NCBI RefSeq assembly: GCF_013033515.1
Contig: NZ_WQEG01000001.1
Location: 1,116,001 to 1,180,000 of the forward strand
Length of the DNA stretch: 64,000 bases
DNA from: Ruegeria sp. HKCCA6707
Lineage (GTDB): Bacteria; Pseudomonadota; Alphaproteobacteria; Rhodobacterales; Rhodobacteraceae
Reading direction: 5' to 3'
The notes under the pieces are model-generated. The model was not told where the DNA came from and did not search any database. It worked only from the letters and a program-made list of their open reading frames with translations. A program made the position numbers and the translations under genes. Shown piece after piece: positions 45,553-54,662 of the stretch; position 1 is the first letter of the stretch; the number at the start of each line of letters is the position of its first letter.

Positions 45553-47331
45553 TCAAAGCGGCCAGATCAGCGGGATCAAAAGCGAGGCCAGCAACCCAAC
45601 GGTCAGATTCAGCGGCACACCGACCTTGAGAAAGTCGGTGAACCGATACCCGCCGGGGCCATAAACCATCATGTTGGTTTGATACCCAATGGGCGTTGCG
45701 AACGAAGCGGACGCAGCCACCATGACTGCGATGACCAGCGGCCTGGGGTCGATTCCAACGGCCTGCGCCAGCCCGATCGCAATGGGTGTGACAACAACGG
45801 CCACAGCGTTGTTCGACACAAGCTCGGTCAGGACCGAGGTCAGCAGGTAAACCGCCCAAACAATCAGGAACGGGGGCAACATACCCAAACCCGGCGCCAC
45901 TGCCTCGACGATCAACGAGACCGCACCCGAGGCGTCCAGCGCGGCCCCGATGGCCAGCATGGCAAAGATCAGCGCCAACAGCCGCCCTTCGACAAAGGAA
46001 AACGCCTCATCCGCGTCGATGCACCGGGTCAGAAGAACCACTGCGACGGCTAGGATCGAAAGCAACAGGATCGGTGCCACTCCAATAGCCGCCAAAACCA
46101 CGATCCCGGTCAGGGCAGCGATTGCAATCGGAGCATGGCTGCGCCGGAACGCACGGGCCGATGGTTGCGAGACGTCAACCATATCCATATCCGCTGCCAA
46201 CCTCTGGATATCAGCAGGCGCACCTTCCAAAAGCAGCGTGTCACCTACCCGAACCACCAGCTCATCCAACTGACGACCGATATTCTGGTTTCTGCGATGC
46301 ACAGCCAAAGTGTAAACACCGTAGCGACGCCGCAAACGCAGGGCCCCCAAGGTCCGCCCGACCATGCGGCAACCCGGTGTGATCAGAACTTCGACTGTCT
46401 TGGTTTCGACCGCTGACACCTGATCGACACGTTTCAGTTCGCGGTTGCTCTGCAGGCTCAGCAACTCGGTCATTGCGGTGCGCAAGACCACGCGGTCGCC
46501 AACCTCAAGGGTCACACCCTTGAGATTGCGCCGCAGTGACGCGTCACCCCGGATCACATCGATCAGACGCACGCCGGGACGTTTGAACAACTGCACACCG
46601 CTTACTTCGCGGCCAATCAGGTTGCTGTCGGGGGGGATGACGGCTTCGGTAAAGAACTTCATCTTGGAGCGGTCGCTCAGCATCGTCGCCATACTGTCAC
46701 GATCCGGCAGCAGGCGAGGAGCGACAAAACGCAGATAGAACATGCCATAAATCACCAGTGCGATTCCAAGTGGTGTGACCTCAAAGATCGAAAACGCCGT
46801 CAGGCCCTGTGCCCGCGCCACTCCGTCGACCAACAGGTTTGTCGACGTTCCGATCAAGGTCAGCGTGCCGCCCAGAATGGCCGCATAGCTGAGCGGTATC
46901 AAAAGCTTGGACGCAGACACACCAAGAGTCCGTGCGATCTGAACGAACACAGGGATCATCACGACGACCACGGGTGTGTTGGACACCACGGCTGAGGCCA
47001 AGACCACAAAGCTCATCAACAGGGCTATGGCCAGTTTCGGGTTCACCTGCGCCTGTTTCTGCGCAACCGAGGTAAACGCATCCAACGCACCGGTGCGCAC
47101 CAAAGCGCCCATGATGATAAACATCGCCCCGATGGTCCAAGGCGCGGGGTTTGACAATACTTGCAAAGCATCCTGATAGGGCAAAATCCCTGTCACGAGC
47201 ATCAGCGCGACACCTCCGATGGCAACGACCTCGGTGGGATAGACCTCGCGGAGGAACATGATGAACATGCCCGCGACAACGACCAGCGCCAGAATTGCGC
47301 TGCCTGTCTCTGTCAGTTGAAGGAATTGCAT
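45553..47331 (-). CDS. SLC13/DASS-type permease with RCK_C domains (second of two)
   Basis: 592-residue permease with the same plan as the one at 39583. First helix bundle with VVSNTPVVVVMIPVF (about 111-125) and TLIGTSTNLLVDGVA. Two central TrkA_C/RCK_C regions (about 215-390) show EAVIPPDSNLIGREV and EVLITPGCRMVGRTL. A second bundle ends VGVPLNLTVGLLASLLIPLIWPL. It probably transports an inorganic or organic anion with sodium; the ion is not fixed by sequence. The C-terminal GYQTNMMVYGPGGY is the usual substrate-site hairpin. Confidence 0.85.
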   Translation of the reverse strand: MQFLQLTETGSAILALVVVAGMFIMFLREVYPTEVVAIGGVALMLVTGILPYQDALQVLSNPAPWTIGAMFIIMGALVRTGALDAFTSVAQKQAQVNPKLAIALLMSFVVLASAVVSNTPVVVVMIPVFVQIARTLGVSASKLLIPLSYAAILGGTLTLIGTSTNLLVDGVARAQGLTAFSIFEVTPLGIALVIYGMFYLRFVAPRLLPDRDSMATMLSDRSKMKFFTEAVIPPDSNLIGREVSGVQLFKRPGVRLIDVIRGDASLRRNLKGVTLEVGDRVVLRTAMTELLSLQSNRELKRVDQVSAVETKTVEVLITPGCRMVGRTLGALRLRRRYGVYTLAVHRRNQNIGRQLDELVVRVGDTLLLEGAPADIQRLAADMDMVDVSQPSARAFRRSHAPIAIAALTGIVVLAAIGVAPILLLSILAVAVVLLTRCIDADEAFSFVEGRLLALIFAMLAIGAALDASGAVSLIVEAVAPGLGMLPPFLIVWAVYLLTSVLTELVSNNAVAVVVTPIAIGLAQAVGIDPRPLVIAVMVAASASFATPIGYQTNMMVYGPGGYRFTDFLKVGVPLNLTVGLLASLLIPLIWPL

Positions 47332-47415
47332 TCTTGGTTTTCAGTCCAAACCCGGGCCTACGTGCCTGCCCAATAGTGTCCTGCATTGCAGATGTCAGAG
47401 CAAGCCCTGCGTGAT

Positions 47416-48231
47416 CTATTCCGGCCCCGCCTGCTGCAATCGTCCGCCAACGCGTACCATTTGAACAGATTTGGCCTGCCCATTGGTGTCATCGGTTTCC
47501 ACAAAAACACCGCTGAGCGTCGCTTCGCCATTCGCCGGGGTGAACCGTGCCTTGGGCATTCCCGTGATAAAGCGACGCATCGGTTCCTGCTTGTCCATCC
47601 CGATAACCGAGTCGTAGTCCCCACACATGCCTGCATCCGTCAGGTAGGCTGTCCCACCGGGTAAGAGCTGAGCATCGGCCGTAGGGACATGGGTATGTGT
47701 TCCAACAACGAGGCTCGCGCGCTTGTCGCAGTAATGGCCCATTGCCATTTTCTCGGACGTTGCTTCGCAATGCATATCGACGATAATCGCCTGCGCCTGA
47801 CCGCCGCGCGGATGGGATTTTAGGATCGGCTCGATGGCTGAAAACGGGTCATCAAAGGGCCGCTTCATGAAGACCTGCCCCAAGACCTGCACCACCAATA
47901 CCTTTCGCCCACCCGGGGCCGTATACAGCCGGTGCCCCCGGCCCGGTGCGCCCTTGGCAAAGTTGACCGGGCGCACGATACGCGGCTCGCTTTCGATGAA
48001 TTGCAGCATGTCTTTCTGGTCGAACGCGTGATCGCCAAGGGTCAGGCAATCCGCGCCCGCATCCAGCAACAGCTTGGCGTGATCACCGCTGAGACCCATC
48101 CCGTTCGACGCGTTTTCGCCGTTCACAATGACAAAATCCAGCCGCCATTCGTCGCGCAGACGCGGCAAATGCTGCTGCACCGCCGCGCGTCCGGCGCGGC
48201 CCATGACATCACCCAAAAACAAAATTCTCAT
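47416..48231 (-). CDS. YmdB family metallophosphoesterase
   Basis: 271-residue calcineurin-like phosphoesterase of the YmdB family (2',3'-cyclic nucleotide phosphodiesterase type). Metal-ligand motifs are GDVMGRAGR (residues 7-15), VNGENASNGMGLSGDHAKLLLDAGADCLTLGDHAFDQ and VVGTHTHVPTADAQLLPGGTAYLTDAGMCGDYDSVIGMD. All expected ligands appear present. In Bacillus YmdB affects biofilm choice; no such role is shown here. ATG at 48231. It is divergent from a DUF333 lipoprotein gene. Confidence 0.9.
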   Translation of the reverse strand: MRILFLGDVMGRAGRAAVQQHLPRLRDEWRLDFVIVNGENASNGMGLSGDHAKLLLDAGADCLTLGDHAFDQKDMLQFIESEPRIVRPVNFAKGAPGRGHRLYTAPGGRKVLVVQVLGQVFMKRPFDDPFSAIEPILKSHPRGGQAQAIIVDMHCEATSEKMAMGHYCDKRASLVVGTHTHVPTADAQLLPGGTAYLTDAGMCGDYDSVIGMDKQEPMRRFITGMPKARFTPANGEATLSGVFVETDDTNGQAKSVQMVRVGGRLQQAGPE

Positions 48232-48252
48232 AGAAACTGTCCTAAGTGTGGT

Positions 48253-48268
48253 CTTGTGCAATCACAAG
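48253..48268. promoter_or_regulatory. Inverted repeat CTTGTG-CAAT-CACAAG in the YmdB/lipoprotein promoter region
   Basis: Perfect six-base arms with a four-base spacer, 22 bases upstream of the YmdB ATG and 53 bases upstream of the lipoprotein ATG. A TATACT hexamer at 48273-48278 could be the -10 box of the lipoprotein gene. An operator or a hairpin are both possible. Confidence 0.4.
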
Positions 48269-48321
48269 TCGTTATACTGAAAACCGATACGTATTCAGAT
48301 TTGTATTTCAGGAGAACCTCG

Positions 48322-48555
48322 ATGCTGCGCAGTGCCCTTCTTACATTGGCCCTTTTGGCCGTGGCCGCTTGTGATCAACCAGCCTCTGATGACAATGCGA
48401 CGGGACTGGCGAACCCGGCTGCAACCTACTGCATCGAACAAGGCGGTCAGTATGAGATCACGGACGGCGCAGACGGTCAGACCGGAACTTGCACATTGGC
48501 GGATGGGACACAGCAGGACGCCTGGGACTTTTTCCGCGCCGAAAACATGCAATAG
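48322..48555 (+). CDS. Small DUF333-domain lipoprotein
   Basis: 77-residue lipoprotein. Signal MLRSALLTLALLAVAAC with lipobox VAAC (Cys at 17). The mature part carries the DUF333 pattern: ANPAATYCIEQGGQYEITDGADGQTGTCTLADGTQQDAWDFFRAENM, with a cysteine pair (Cys at 37 and 57) likely bridged by a disulfide. The family occurs as small hemolysin-annotated proteins, but no lytic role is shown. An AGGAGA ribosome site precedes the ATG. Confidence 0.82.
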   Translation: MLRSALLTLALLAVAACDQPASDDNATGLANPAATYCIEQGGQYEITDGADGQTGTCTLADGTQQDAWDFFRAENMQ

Positions 48556-48557
48556 CT

Positions 48558-49112
48558 TTAGAACGTCAGCACTCGGCTTTCGGTGACCACCATATCCAGG
48601 GGCTGATCCGTCGGCTCCAGCGGCAAACCCGCAGCCTCTTGCACATCAAAGGCAAAGCCGATGGCCAGCGTGGCTCGTTTGTTACGCAGTCCTTCAAGCG
48701 TGCGGTCGTAAAATCCACCGCCATAGCCCAGGCGACCGCCCCTTGCGTCAAAGGCCACCAGCGGAACGATCAGAATCTCGGGTTCGAAATAGTCGTCCCG
48801 CTCGGGCACTTTCGCTCCAAACGGCCCGTCTTTCAAAGCCCCCTCTGGCGTCCAGCGGGAAAACTTCAACGGTTGCTCTGCCGCTTGAATAACGGGCACG
48901 CCAACGGGCCCATAAGCCGAGGCCTCGGCCATGGCGGGCAAGGGATCAATCTCGGTCCGAATGGGAATATAGCCTGACAGCGGCACGCCGCGATAGCCCG
49001 CCAGAACTTCGGACAGGCGCCCTGCTCCTCCGGGCGCGCGCGCATCAAAGGCTGCCTTGCGACGGGCAAACGCCTCTTTCCGGGCAGCGGCTTTGATTTC
49101 GATCAGGTCCAT
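48558..49112 (-). CDS. 5-formyltetrahydrofolate cyclo-ligase
   Basis: 184-residue enzyme making 5,10-methenyl-THF from 5-formyl-THF with ATP. The N-terminal basic helix (IKAAARKEAFARRKAAF) is followed by SGYIPIRTEIDP. The C-terminal signature is VPLVAFDARGGRLGYGGGFYDRTLE (about 117-141), typical of the family. The stop of mgtE and this ATG share bases (TGATG), so the two are coupled. It is two bases from the convergent lipoprotein gene. Confidence 0.92.
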   Translation of the reverse strand: MDLIEIKAAARKEAFARRKAAFDARAPGGAGRLSEVLAGYRGVPLSGYIPIRTEIDPLPAMAEASAYGPVGVPVIQAAEQPLKFSRWTPEGALKDGPFGAKVPERDDYFEPEILIVPLVAFDARGGRLGYGGGFYDRTLEGLRNKRATLAIGFAFDVQEAAGLPLEPTDQPLDMVVTESRVLTF

Positions 49113-50506
49113 CACAGCAGCACCACGCTGGCCAGCCCAAGGAACAGGAAAAAGCCCATGACGTCGGTGGTTGTCGTCACGAAGGTCCCCGAGGCCAGTG
49201 CTGGATCCGCGCCCCAGCGATCAAGAACAACCGGGACCACTGTCCCAACAAAGCCCGCGATGATCATATTCACCACCAAAGCCGAGCCGATCACCACCCC
49301 CAACAAAGGTGAATCGAACCACAACATACCCACCGTGCCCAGAACAATCGCAAAGCACAGACCGTTCAGCAATCCGACCAGCAGTTCGCGCCGGATCACG
49401 CGCATCACGTTTGAGCCGGTCAGGTCGCGTGTCGCCAGCGCGCGCACGGCAACGGTCAGGGATTGTGTGCCCGCATTGCCCCCCATCGAGGCCACGATCG
49501 GCATCAGGATGGCCAGCGCCACCAACTGATCAATGGCCGCCTCGAACTGAGAAATCACCAACGACGCACAAATCGCCGTGCACAGGTTGACCGCCAGCCA
49601 GGGCAAGCGCCGTCGGCTGGTGGCGGCCACGCTGTCCGAGATTGAGCTTTCATCGCTGACACCAGCCAGCCTGAGGATATCTTCCTCGTGCTCTTCATCC
49701 AGCACAGCCATGGCATCATCGATGGTGATCACGCCCACCAAACGCCCGTCCGGGTCCACCACAGGAGCCGAGATCAGGTGGTACTGGTTGAAGGCATAGG
49801 CCACGTCTTCCTCATCCTGATCGACAGGAATGGTGTGATATTCATCGGCCACGATATCCACCAAAGGAACCTCGCGCCGCGTCGCCATCAGCTTGCCCAG
49901 CGCGACCTGCGCCACGGGTTTCAGGCGTGGGTCCACCAGAACCACATGATAGAACTGGTCCGGCAGATCGTCGTTGGCCCGCATGAAATCAATAGCTTGT
50001 CCTACGGTCCAATGCTCGGGCGACATCACCACTTCCCGCTGCATCAAGCGACCGGCCGAGTTTTCCGGGTAAGACAGGGCCTGTTCTGCGGCGATCCGTT
50101 CGGAATCTTCGAGAGCGCCAAGGATGGCTTCCTGTTGCGGCTCTTCCAGGTCTTCGAGAAGGTCAACGACATCGTCGCTTTCCATCTCACGCACCGCGTC
50201 GGCCAGAACGTCGGGGCGCAACACGCTGATGACCTCTTCGCGAACCGATTCGTCCAGTTCCGACAGGATGTCGCCATCGAACTCCTGATCATAGAGCCGG
50301 ATCAGACGTGCCCGATCAAACGGGTTGATCTGCTCCAGAAGGTCGGCAATGTCGGCTGGGTGCAGCGGCTCCATCAATTCGATCAGCTTGTCGCGATCTT
50401 CAACGTCCACAGCATAGAGAATCGCTGCTACGGTCCGACGATCCAGCGCATAGGCGTCGTCCTCTCGGGTCAGGTCGGGTCTGACTTCGTCATTGCCTGT
50501 CGTCAT
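49112..50506 (-). CDS. mgtE: Magnesium transporter MgtE
   Basis: 464-residue magnesium channel-type transporter. The N domain (about 20-140) holds LHPADIADLLEQINPFDRARLIRL and SDDVVDLLEDLEEPQQEAIL. CBS domains follow (about 145-270, ISAPVVDPDGRLVGVITIDDAMAVL), then five membrane helices with the pore motif PIVASMGGNAGTQSLTVAVRALA near 350-372. ATG at 50506 with GGGG ribosome site; the frame to 50572 has no signal or conserved residues. No magnesium riboswitch is visible in the 139 bases upstream. Confidence 0.95.
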   Translation of the reverse strand: MTTGNDEVRPDLTREDDAYALDRRTVAAILYAVDVEDRDKLIELMEPLHPADIADLLEQINPFDRARLIRLYDQEFDGDILSELDESVREEVISVLRPDVLADAVREMESDDVVDLLEDLEEPQQEAILGALEDSERIAAEQALSYPENSAGRLMQREVVMSPEHWTVGQAIDFMRANDDLPDQFYHVVLVDPRLKPVAQVALGKLMATRREVPLVDIVADEYHTIPVDQDEEDVAYAFNQYHLISAPVVDPDGRLVGVITIDDAMAVLDEEHEEDILRLAGVSDESSISDSVAATSRRRLPWLAVNLCTAICASLVISQFEAAIDQLVALAILMPIVASMGGNAGTQSLTVAVRALATRDLTGSNVMRVIRRELLVGLLNGLCFAIVLGTVGMLWFDSPLLGVVIGSALVVNMIIAGFVGTVVPVVLDRWGADPALASGTFVTTTTDVMGFFLFLGLASVVLL

Positions 50507-50645
50507 ACGCTGCCCCTTACGTTGGTGATTGCTGTCTAAATAGAAGAAGCAGCTACGGGAAAACAATGACAATGCTTCGATTTACCCGCAAGTTTCGCAC
50601 CCTTATGGTAAAGCCCGGTTCAATTTTGTTCGGAGAGCACGGTCC

Positions 50646-51935
50646 ATGGCGCAATCGACGCTGCTGAAGGGGCGAATCCTGAGTTTCGAGGCGTCGCCTT
50701 TTGAGGAAGACCCGGATGCAGCAGCGCGGGTTCACGAGGCAGTTCTGATCGAAAACGGACGTATCGCCGCGCTCGGCACAATTGACGCATTGTCAGCCGC
50801 GCACCCAACGGCAGATGTCCGTGACTATGGGAACCATCTGATCATGGCCGGCTTTGTTGACCCGCATGTGCACTACCCGCAGACCGCAATCATCGCCAGC
50901 TGGGGAAAGCGCCTGATCGACTGGCTGAACAGCTATACCTTTCCAGAAGAGATGAAGTTCGGCGATCCCGACTATGCCGCGATGATCGCCAACCGGTATC
51001 TGGACCTGACAACTGCGCATGGCACCACCACCATGTGCAGCTATTGCACCATTCACCCTGAAAGCGTGGATGCGTTCTTTACCGCAGCGCAGGCGCGTGG
51101 CCAGCGAGTGGTGGCCGGGAAAACCTGCATGGATCGCAACGCACCCGAAGGGCTGCGCGACACACCGAAAACCGCCTATGACGCATCGCAAGCCCTGATC
51201 GAGAAATGGCATGGGGTCGACCGGCTGTCTTATGCCATCACGCCGCGCTTTTCCCCCACATCTACGCCTGAGCAGTTGGAAGCGCTGGGGGCACTTTGGG
51301 CCGAATACCCGCATTGTCTAATGCAAACGCATCTGAGCGAACAGACCGATGAAATCGAATGGGTCCGGTCCCTGTTCCCGGACGCGCGCGATTATCTGGA
51401 TACCTATGAGAAATTTGGCCTGCTGGGGCGCGGCGGGCTCTATGGTCATGTGATCCATCTGGAGCCGCGAGAGCGAGACCGGTTGCGCGAGGTTGATGCG
51501 GCGCTGATCCACTGCCCGACATCGAATACATTTATTGGTTCGGGCCTTTTCGACATGAACGGGTTGATCGCAGACGGCCATCGGATCGGGCTGGCCACCG
51601 ATACCGGCGGCGGGTCAAGTTTTTCCATGTTGCGAACCATGGCAGCGGCCTATGAGATCGGGCAGCTGCGGGGGCGTCCGCTGCATCCCGCGCAGTTGCT
51701 GTGGCTTGGCACTGCCGGGTCGGCACGCAGCCTTCGTATGGAAGATCGTATCGGGAATGTCGCTGTCGGGATGGAAGCGGATCTCGTTGTTCTGGATCTG
51801 GCCTCTACGCCGGATATTGCCCAACGCGAGGCCCATGCCAGCGAGTTTTGGGAGGCGGTGTTTCCGACCATCATGATGGGGGATGATCGGGCCATTTCTG
51901 ATGTCTGGATCGGCGGTGCGCGCGTTGGGGCGTGA
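50646..51935 (+). CDS. guaD: Guanine deaminase
   Basis: 429-residue amidohydrolase converting guanine to xanthine and ammonia. The metal motif VDPHVHYPQT has His at about 74 and 76. Further ligands lie in MQTHLSEQTDEIEW (His near 230) and YGHVIHLEPRE (His near 268), and the catalytic Asp is in LATDTGGGSSFSM (near 318). The MCSYCTIH and SWGKRLIDWLNSYTFPEEMKF segments are specific to guanine deaminase. Element copy D lies between it and the convergent 8-oxoguanine deaminase gene. Confidence 0.94.
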   Translation: MAQSTLLKGRILSFEASPFEEDPDAAARVHEAVLIENGRIAALGTIDALSAAHPTADVRDYGNHLIMAGFVDPHVHYPQTAIIASWGKRLIDWLNSYTFPEEMKFGDPDYAAMIANRYLDLTTAHGTTTMCSYCTIHPESVDAFFTAAQARGQRVVAGKTCMDRNAPEGLRDTPKTAYDASQALIEKWHGVDRLSYAITPRFSPTSTPEQLEALGALWAEYPHCLMQTHLSEQTDEIEWVRSLFPDARDYLDTYEKFGLLGRGGLYGHVIHLEPRERDRLREVDAALIHCPTSNTFIGSGLFDMNGLIADGHRIGLATDTGGGSSFSMLRTMAAAYEIGQLRGRPLHPAQLLWLGTAGSARSLRMEDRIGNVAVGMEADLVVLDLASTPDIAQREAHASEFWEAVFPTIMMGDDRAISDVWIGGARVGA

Positions 51936-51940
51936 AAACG

Positions 51941-51974
51941 GGCCTGCGGCGGGAGTAGTCTTGGCCAGATGAAG
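51941..51974 (-). repeat. CTTCWTCT 3'-UTR element, copy D
   Basis: Minus strand reads CTTCATCTGGCCAAGACTAC then TCCCGCCGCAGGCCC, starting 11 bases after the stop of the 8-oxoguanine deaminase gene. It fills the 50-base space between the two convergent purine deaminase genes. Confidence 0.65.
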
Positions 51975-51985
51975 TAGGAACCCCG

Positions 51986-53320
51986 CTAGTTGGCCAGCGC
52001 GCGCGCCATGCGGTTCTGGGTTTCGACCACGCGGGGCAGATCAATTGTGGCTATGGCCCCGTCGCGCACGATCTGTCGACCTTCAACAAACAGGTGTTTG
52101 ACTTGTGTTGGACCTGCCAAAAGCAGCGCTGCCGGGTCCCAGCTGCCGGCGCTTTCGATACCGCTGACATCCCAGATCGCAATATCGGCGCGCTTGCCTG
52201 GCATCAGGCGGCCGCAGTCGGGGCGGTTCAAGACGTCGGCGCCGCCACGGGTGGCGATTTCAAGCGCCTCACGGGCAGACATGGCATCGGCGCCGTTGAC
52301 AACCCGTTGCAACAGCAGCGTTTGCCGCGCTTCGGTGATGAGGCTGCCATTGTCATTGCTCGCTGAACCATCCGCCCCCAGCCCCACATTGACACCGCGA
52401 TCACGCATAGCACGTACCGGAGCGATGCCCGAGCCCAGGCGGCAGTTCGAACAGGGGCAATGAGCGACACCGGTACCGGTGCGCGCAAAAAGATCGATCT
52501 CGGCCCCGTCCAGCTTGACGCAATGGGCGTGCCAGACATCCGAGCCCGTCCAGCCCAGATCTTCGGCATATTGCCCCGGTCGGCAGCCAAATTGCGCCTG
52601 AGAATAGGCGATATCCTCGTCATTTTCGGCCAGATGGGTGTGCAGCATGACTCCCTTGTCGCGCGCCAGTAACGCTGTATCGCGCATCAATTCGCGGCTG
52701 ACCGAGAATGGCGAGCATGGTGCCAGCCCGACGCGGCACATCGATCCTTCTGCTGAATCATGAAACGCATCGACCACGCGGACCATGTCGGTCAGGATAT
52801 CTTGCTCGGCTTCCACTAGGCTGTCGGGCGGCAAACCACCGTTGCTTTCACCGATGCTCATGGCGCCGCGTGTGGGGTGAAAGCGCAGGCCCAGCTCGGT
52901 TGCCGCCGCGATCGTGTCGTCCAGCCGCGCGCCGTTGGGGTAGAGATAGAGGTGATCTGAGCTGAGCGTGCATCCCGATAGCGCCAGTTCTGCCAATCCA
53001 ATCTGCGCCGAGGTAAACATCTGATCGGGCCCAAATCTGGCCCAAATCGGATAGAGCGTCTTGAGCCACCCAAAGAGCAGCGCATCCTGCCCGCCCGGCA
53101 CCGCGCGGGTCAGGGTTTGATAAAGATGGTGATGGGTGTTCACGAGACCCGGGGTCACGACGCAACCCGATGCGTCATGGATTTCACCGTTGGTGGTCAA
53201 ACCATGGCCGATCTGCGCGATCTTACCGTCGCGCAAAAGCAGATCCGCGCCGGTCAATTCTTCCCGCGCGTCATTCATCGTCAGGATGACATCAGCGTTT
53301 CGGATCAGGATTTCGGTCAT
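51986..53320 (-). CDS. 8-oxoguanine deaminase
   Basis: 444-residue amidohydrolase that deaminates 8-oxoguanine to urate. The metal motif VNTHHHLYQTLTR is at about 62-74. LHTHLAENDEDIAYSQAQFGCRPG (near 230) and VWHAHCVKLDG (near 264) supply His ligands, and GADGSASNDNGSLI (near 318) the Asp. These, with CPCSNCRLGSGIAPVRAM, match the 8-oxoguanine deaminase/isocytosine deaminase subgroup (Pa0142 type). ATG at 53320; longer starts to 53470 add nothing conserved. Convergent with guaD: a purine salvage/oxidised-base disposal pair. Confidence 0.88.
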   Translation of the reverse strand: MTEILIRNADVILTMNDAREELTGADLLLRDGKIAQIGHGLTTNGEIHDASGCVVTPGLVNTHHHLYQTLTRAVPGGQDALLFGWLKTLYPIWARFGPDQMFTSAQIGLAELALSGCTLSSDHLYLYPNGARLDDTIAAATELGLRFHPTRGAMSIGESNGGLPPDSLVEAEQDILTDMVRVVDAFHDSAEGSMCRVGLAPCSPFSVSRELMRDTALLARDKGVMLHTHLAENDEDIAYSQAQFGCRPGQYAEDLGWTGSDVWHAHCVKLDGAEIDLFARTGTGVAHCPCSNCRLGSGIAPVRAMRDRGVNVGLGADGSASNDNGSLITEARQTLLLQRVVNGADAMSAREALEIATRGGADVLNRPDCGRLMPGKRADIAIWDVSGIESAGSWDPAALLLAGPTQVKHLFVEGRQIVRDGAIATIDLPRVVETQNRMARALAN

Positions 53321-53435
53321 TTCGCGCGCTCCATGCTGTGCCCGCCTCATAAGATGGAGTGCGTGGCTGGTGGAAAACGGGCGTAAGAACCAGCCTAGGC
53401 CAGCGTAGCGCGTGCCGGTTTCGTCGGCAATGGCT

Positions 53436-54227
53436 TCAGTATTGACGCAGGATCTCCAATGCTTTGGCATGGATCTGAGGGTTCGCCGCGGCCAGTGCGC
53501 GCCCTCCGAGATGGGCGGGGTTACCCTGCCAATCTGTCACCACCCCGCCCGCCGCCTCGATCAGCGCGATTGGGGCCTGAATGTCATGCGGGTTCAGTCC
53601 CGCCTCGATTACCAGATCCACCTGCCCTGCGGCCAAGAGAGCATAGGCATAGCAATCCATGCCATAGCGGGTCAGTTTGGCCTGCTGCGAAATAGCACGA
53701 AACCCATCACGATCTGCGGGTGTTCCGACCTCGGGAAAGGTTGTGAACACAATGGCTTGATCCAGATCCCGCGTCTGACGTGTGGCAAGTCTGCGTTGCC
53801 CTGCGGGACCATCCAGAACGGCCTGCCCTTGAAAACCTGCGAATCTCTCACCAATATAGGGTTGGTCGATCACCCCCAAGCTGGGCCCTGAACCGTCCCC
53901 CAAGGCGATCAGAACCCCCCATGTGGGTGTGCCACTGATAAATCCACGAGTTCCGTCGATTGGATCCAGCACCCAGGTCCGCCCACTCGTGCCTTCGCTG
54001 GCGCCAAATTCCTCGCCCAGAATGCCGTCATCTGGACGATGCTGTGCCAGAATCGCGCGCATCACCTTTTCAGCCTCGCGATCTGCTGCGGTGACGGGAT
54101 CGAAGCCAGTCTCAAGTTTGTTGTCAGCCGCAAGATCTGGCTGACGAAAGAAAGGAAGAATGGCCGCGCGGGCTGCGTCGGCCATTTTATGGGCGATCTC
54201 AAGATCGTTTGGATGAGCTATCGTCAT
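53436..54227 (-). CDS. hisN: Histidinol-phosphatase HisN / inositol monophosphatase family
   Basis: 263-residue magnesium-dependent phosphatase. The metal-binding motifs are GEEFGASEG (about 72-80) and WVLDPIDGTRGFISGTPTWGV (about 87-107), then NPHDIQAPIALIEAAGGVVTDWQG near the C-terminus. The DPIDGT-RGFISG pattern is that of HisN, which dephosphorylates histidinol phosphate in histidine synthesis; inositol monophosphatase activity is the alternative. I chose ATG at 54227; a TTG six bases earlier is possible. Confidence 0.85.
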   Translation of the reverse strand: MTIAHPNDLEIAHKMADAARAAILPFFRQPDLAADNKLETGFDPVTAADREAEKVMRAILAQHRPDDGILGEEFGASEGTSGRTWVLDPIDGTRGFISGTPTWGVLIALGDGSGPSLGVIDQPYIGERFAGFQGQAVLDGPAGQRRLATRQTRDLDQAIVFTTFPEVGTPADRDGFRAISQQAKLTRYGMDCYAYALLAAGQVDLVIEAGLNPHDIQAPIALIEAAGGVVTDWQGNPAHLGGRALAAANPQIHAKALEILRQY

Positions 54228-54290
54228 CCACAAGCCGTGCGGTGACCGCGCTGCGTTGTCAACCCCGCCAGACGGCGTAGATCAAAAGGA

Positions 54291-54662
54291 TCAGGCGACG
54301 TCGCTCAGCACCCGCGCAAGTTCAAACAGACGACGGCGCTGGTTTTCTGGGATCGAATAATAGGACCTCACCAGATCAAGTGCCTCTTTGTCACCCATCA
54401 AATCTGCTGGAACAGACTTCTTGGGCGAATCATCTTTGGCGGATTCTTCAAGCCCTTCAAAGAAGAAGCTGACCGGGACATCCAAAGCTTCGGCAATATC
54501 CCACAGGCGCGATGCGCTTATCCGGTTGGCCCCGGTTTCATATTTCTGGATCTGCTGAAACTTAATACCAACTTGCTGCGCCAACTGTTGTTGGGTCATG
54601 CCAATCAGCCAGCGGCGATGCCGGACGCGTTTGCCCACATGGACATCAACGTGATGGGTCAT
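54291..54662 (-). CDS. XRE family transcriptional regulator
   Basis: 123-residue regulator with a helix-turn-helix at about 8-62 (GKRVRHRRWLIGMTQQQLAQQVGIKFQQIQKYETGANRISASRLWDIAEALDV). This small SinR-like alphaproteobacterial type then has an acidic linker and a C-terminal helical tail (ALDLVRSYYSIPENQRRRLFELARVL) likely used for dimerisation. Target genes unknown. An inverted repeat lies 56 bases upstream, a possible self-regulating site. Confidence 0.85.
   Translation of the reverse strand: MTHHVDVHVGKRVRHRRWLIGMTQQQLAQQVGIKFQQIQKYETGANRISASRLWDIAEALDVPVSFFFEGLEESAKDDSPKKSVPADLMGDKEALDLVRSYYSIPENQRRRLFELARVLSDVA

Noticed and set aside
50507-50645. Magnesium-sensing riboswitch before mgtE
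   Set aside because: The leader is short and shows no ykoK-type or mgtA-type structure.
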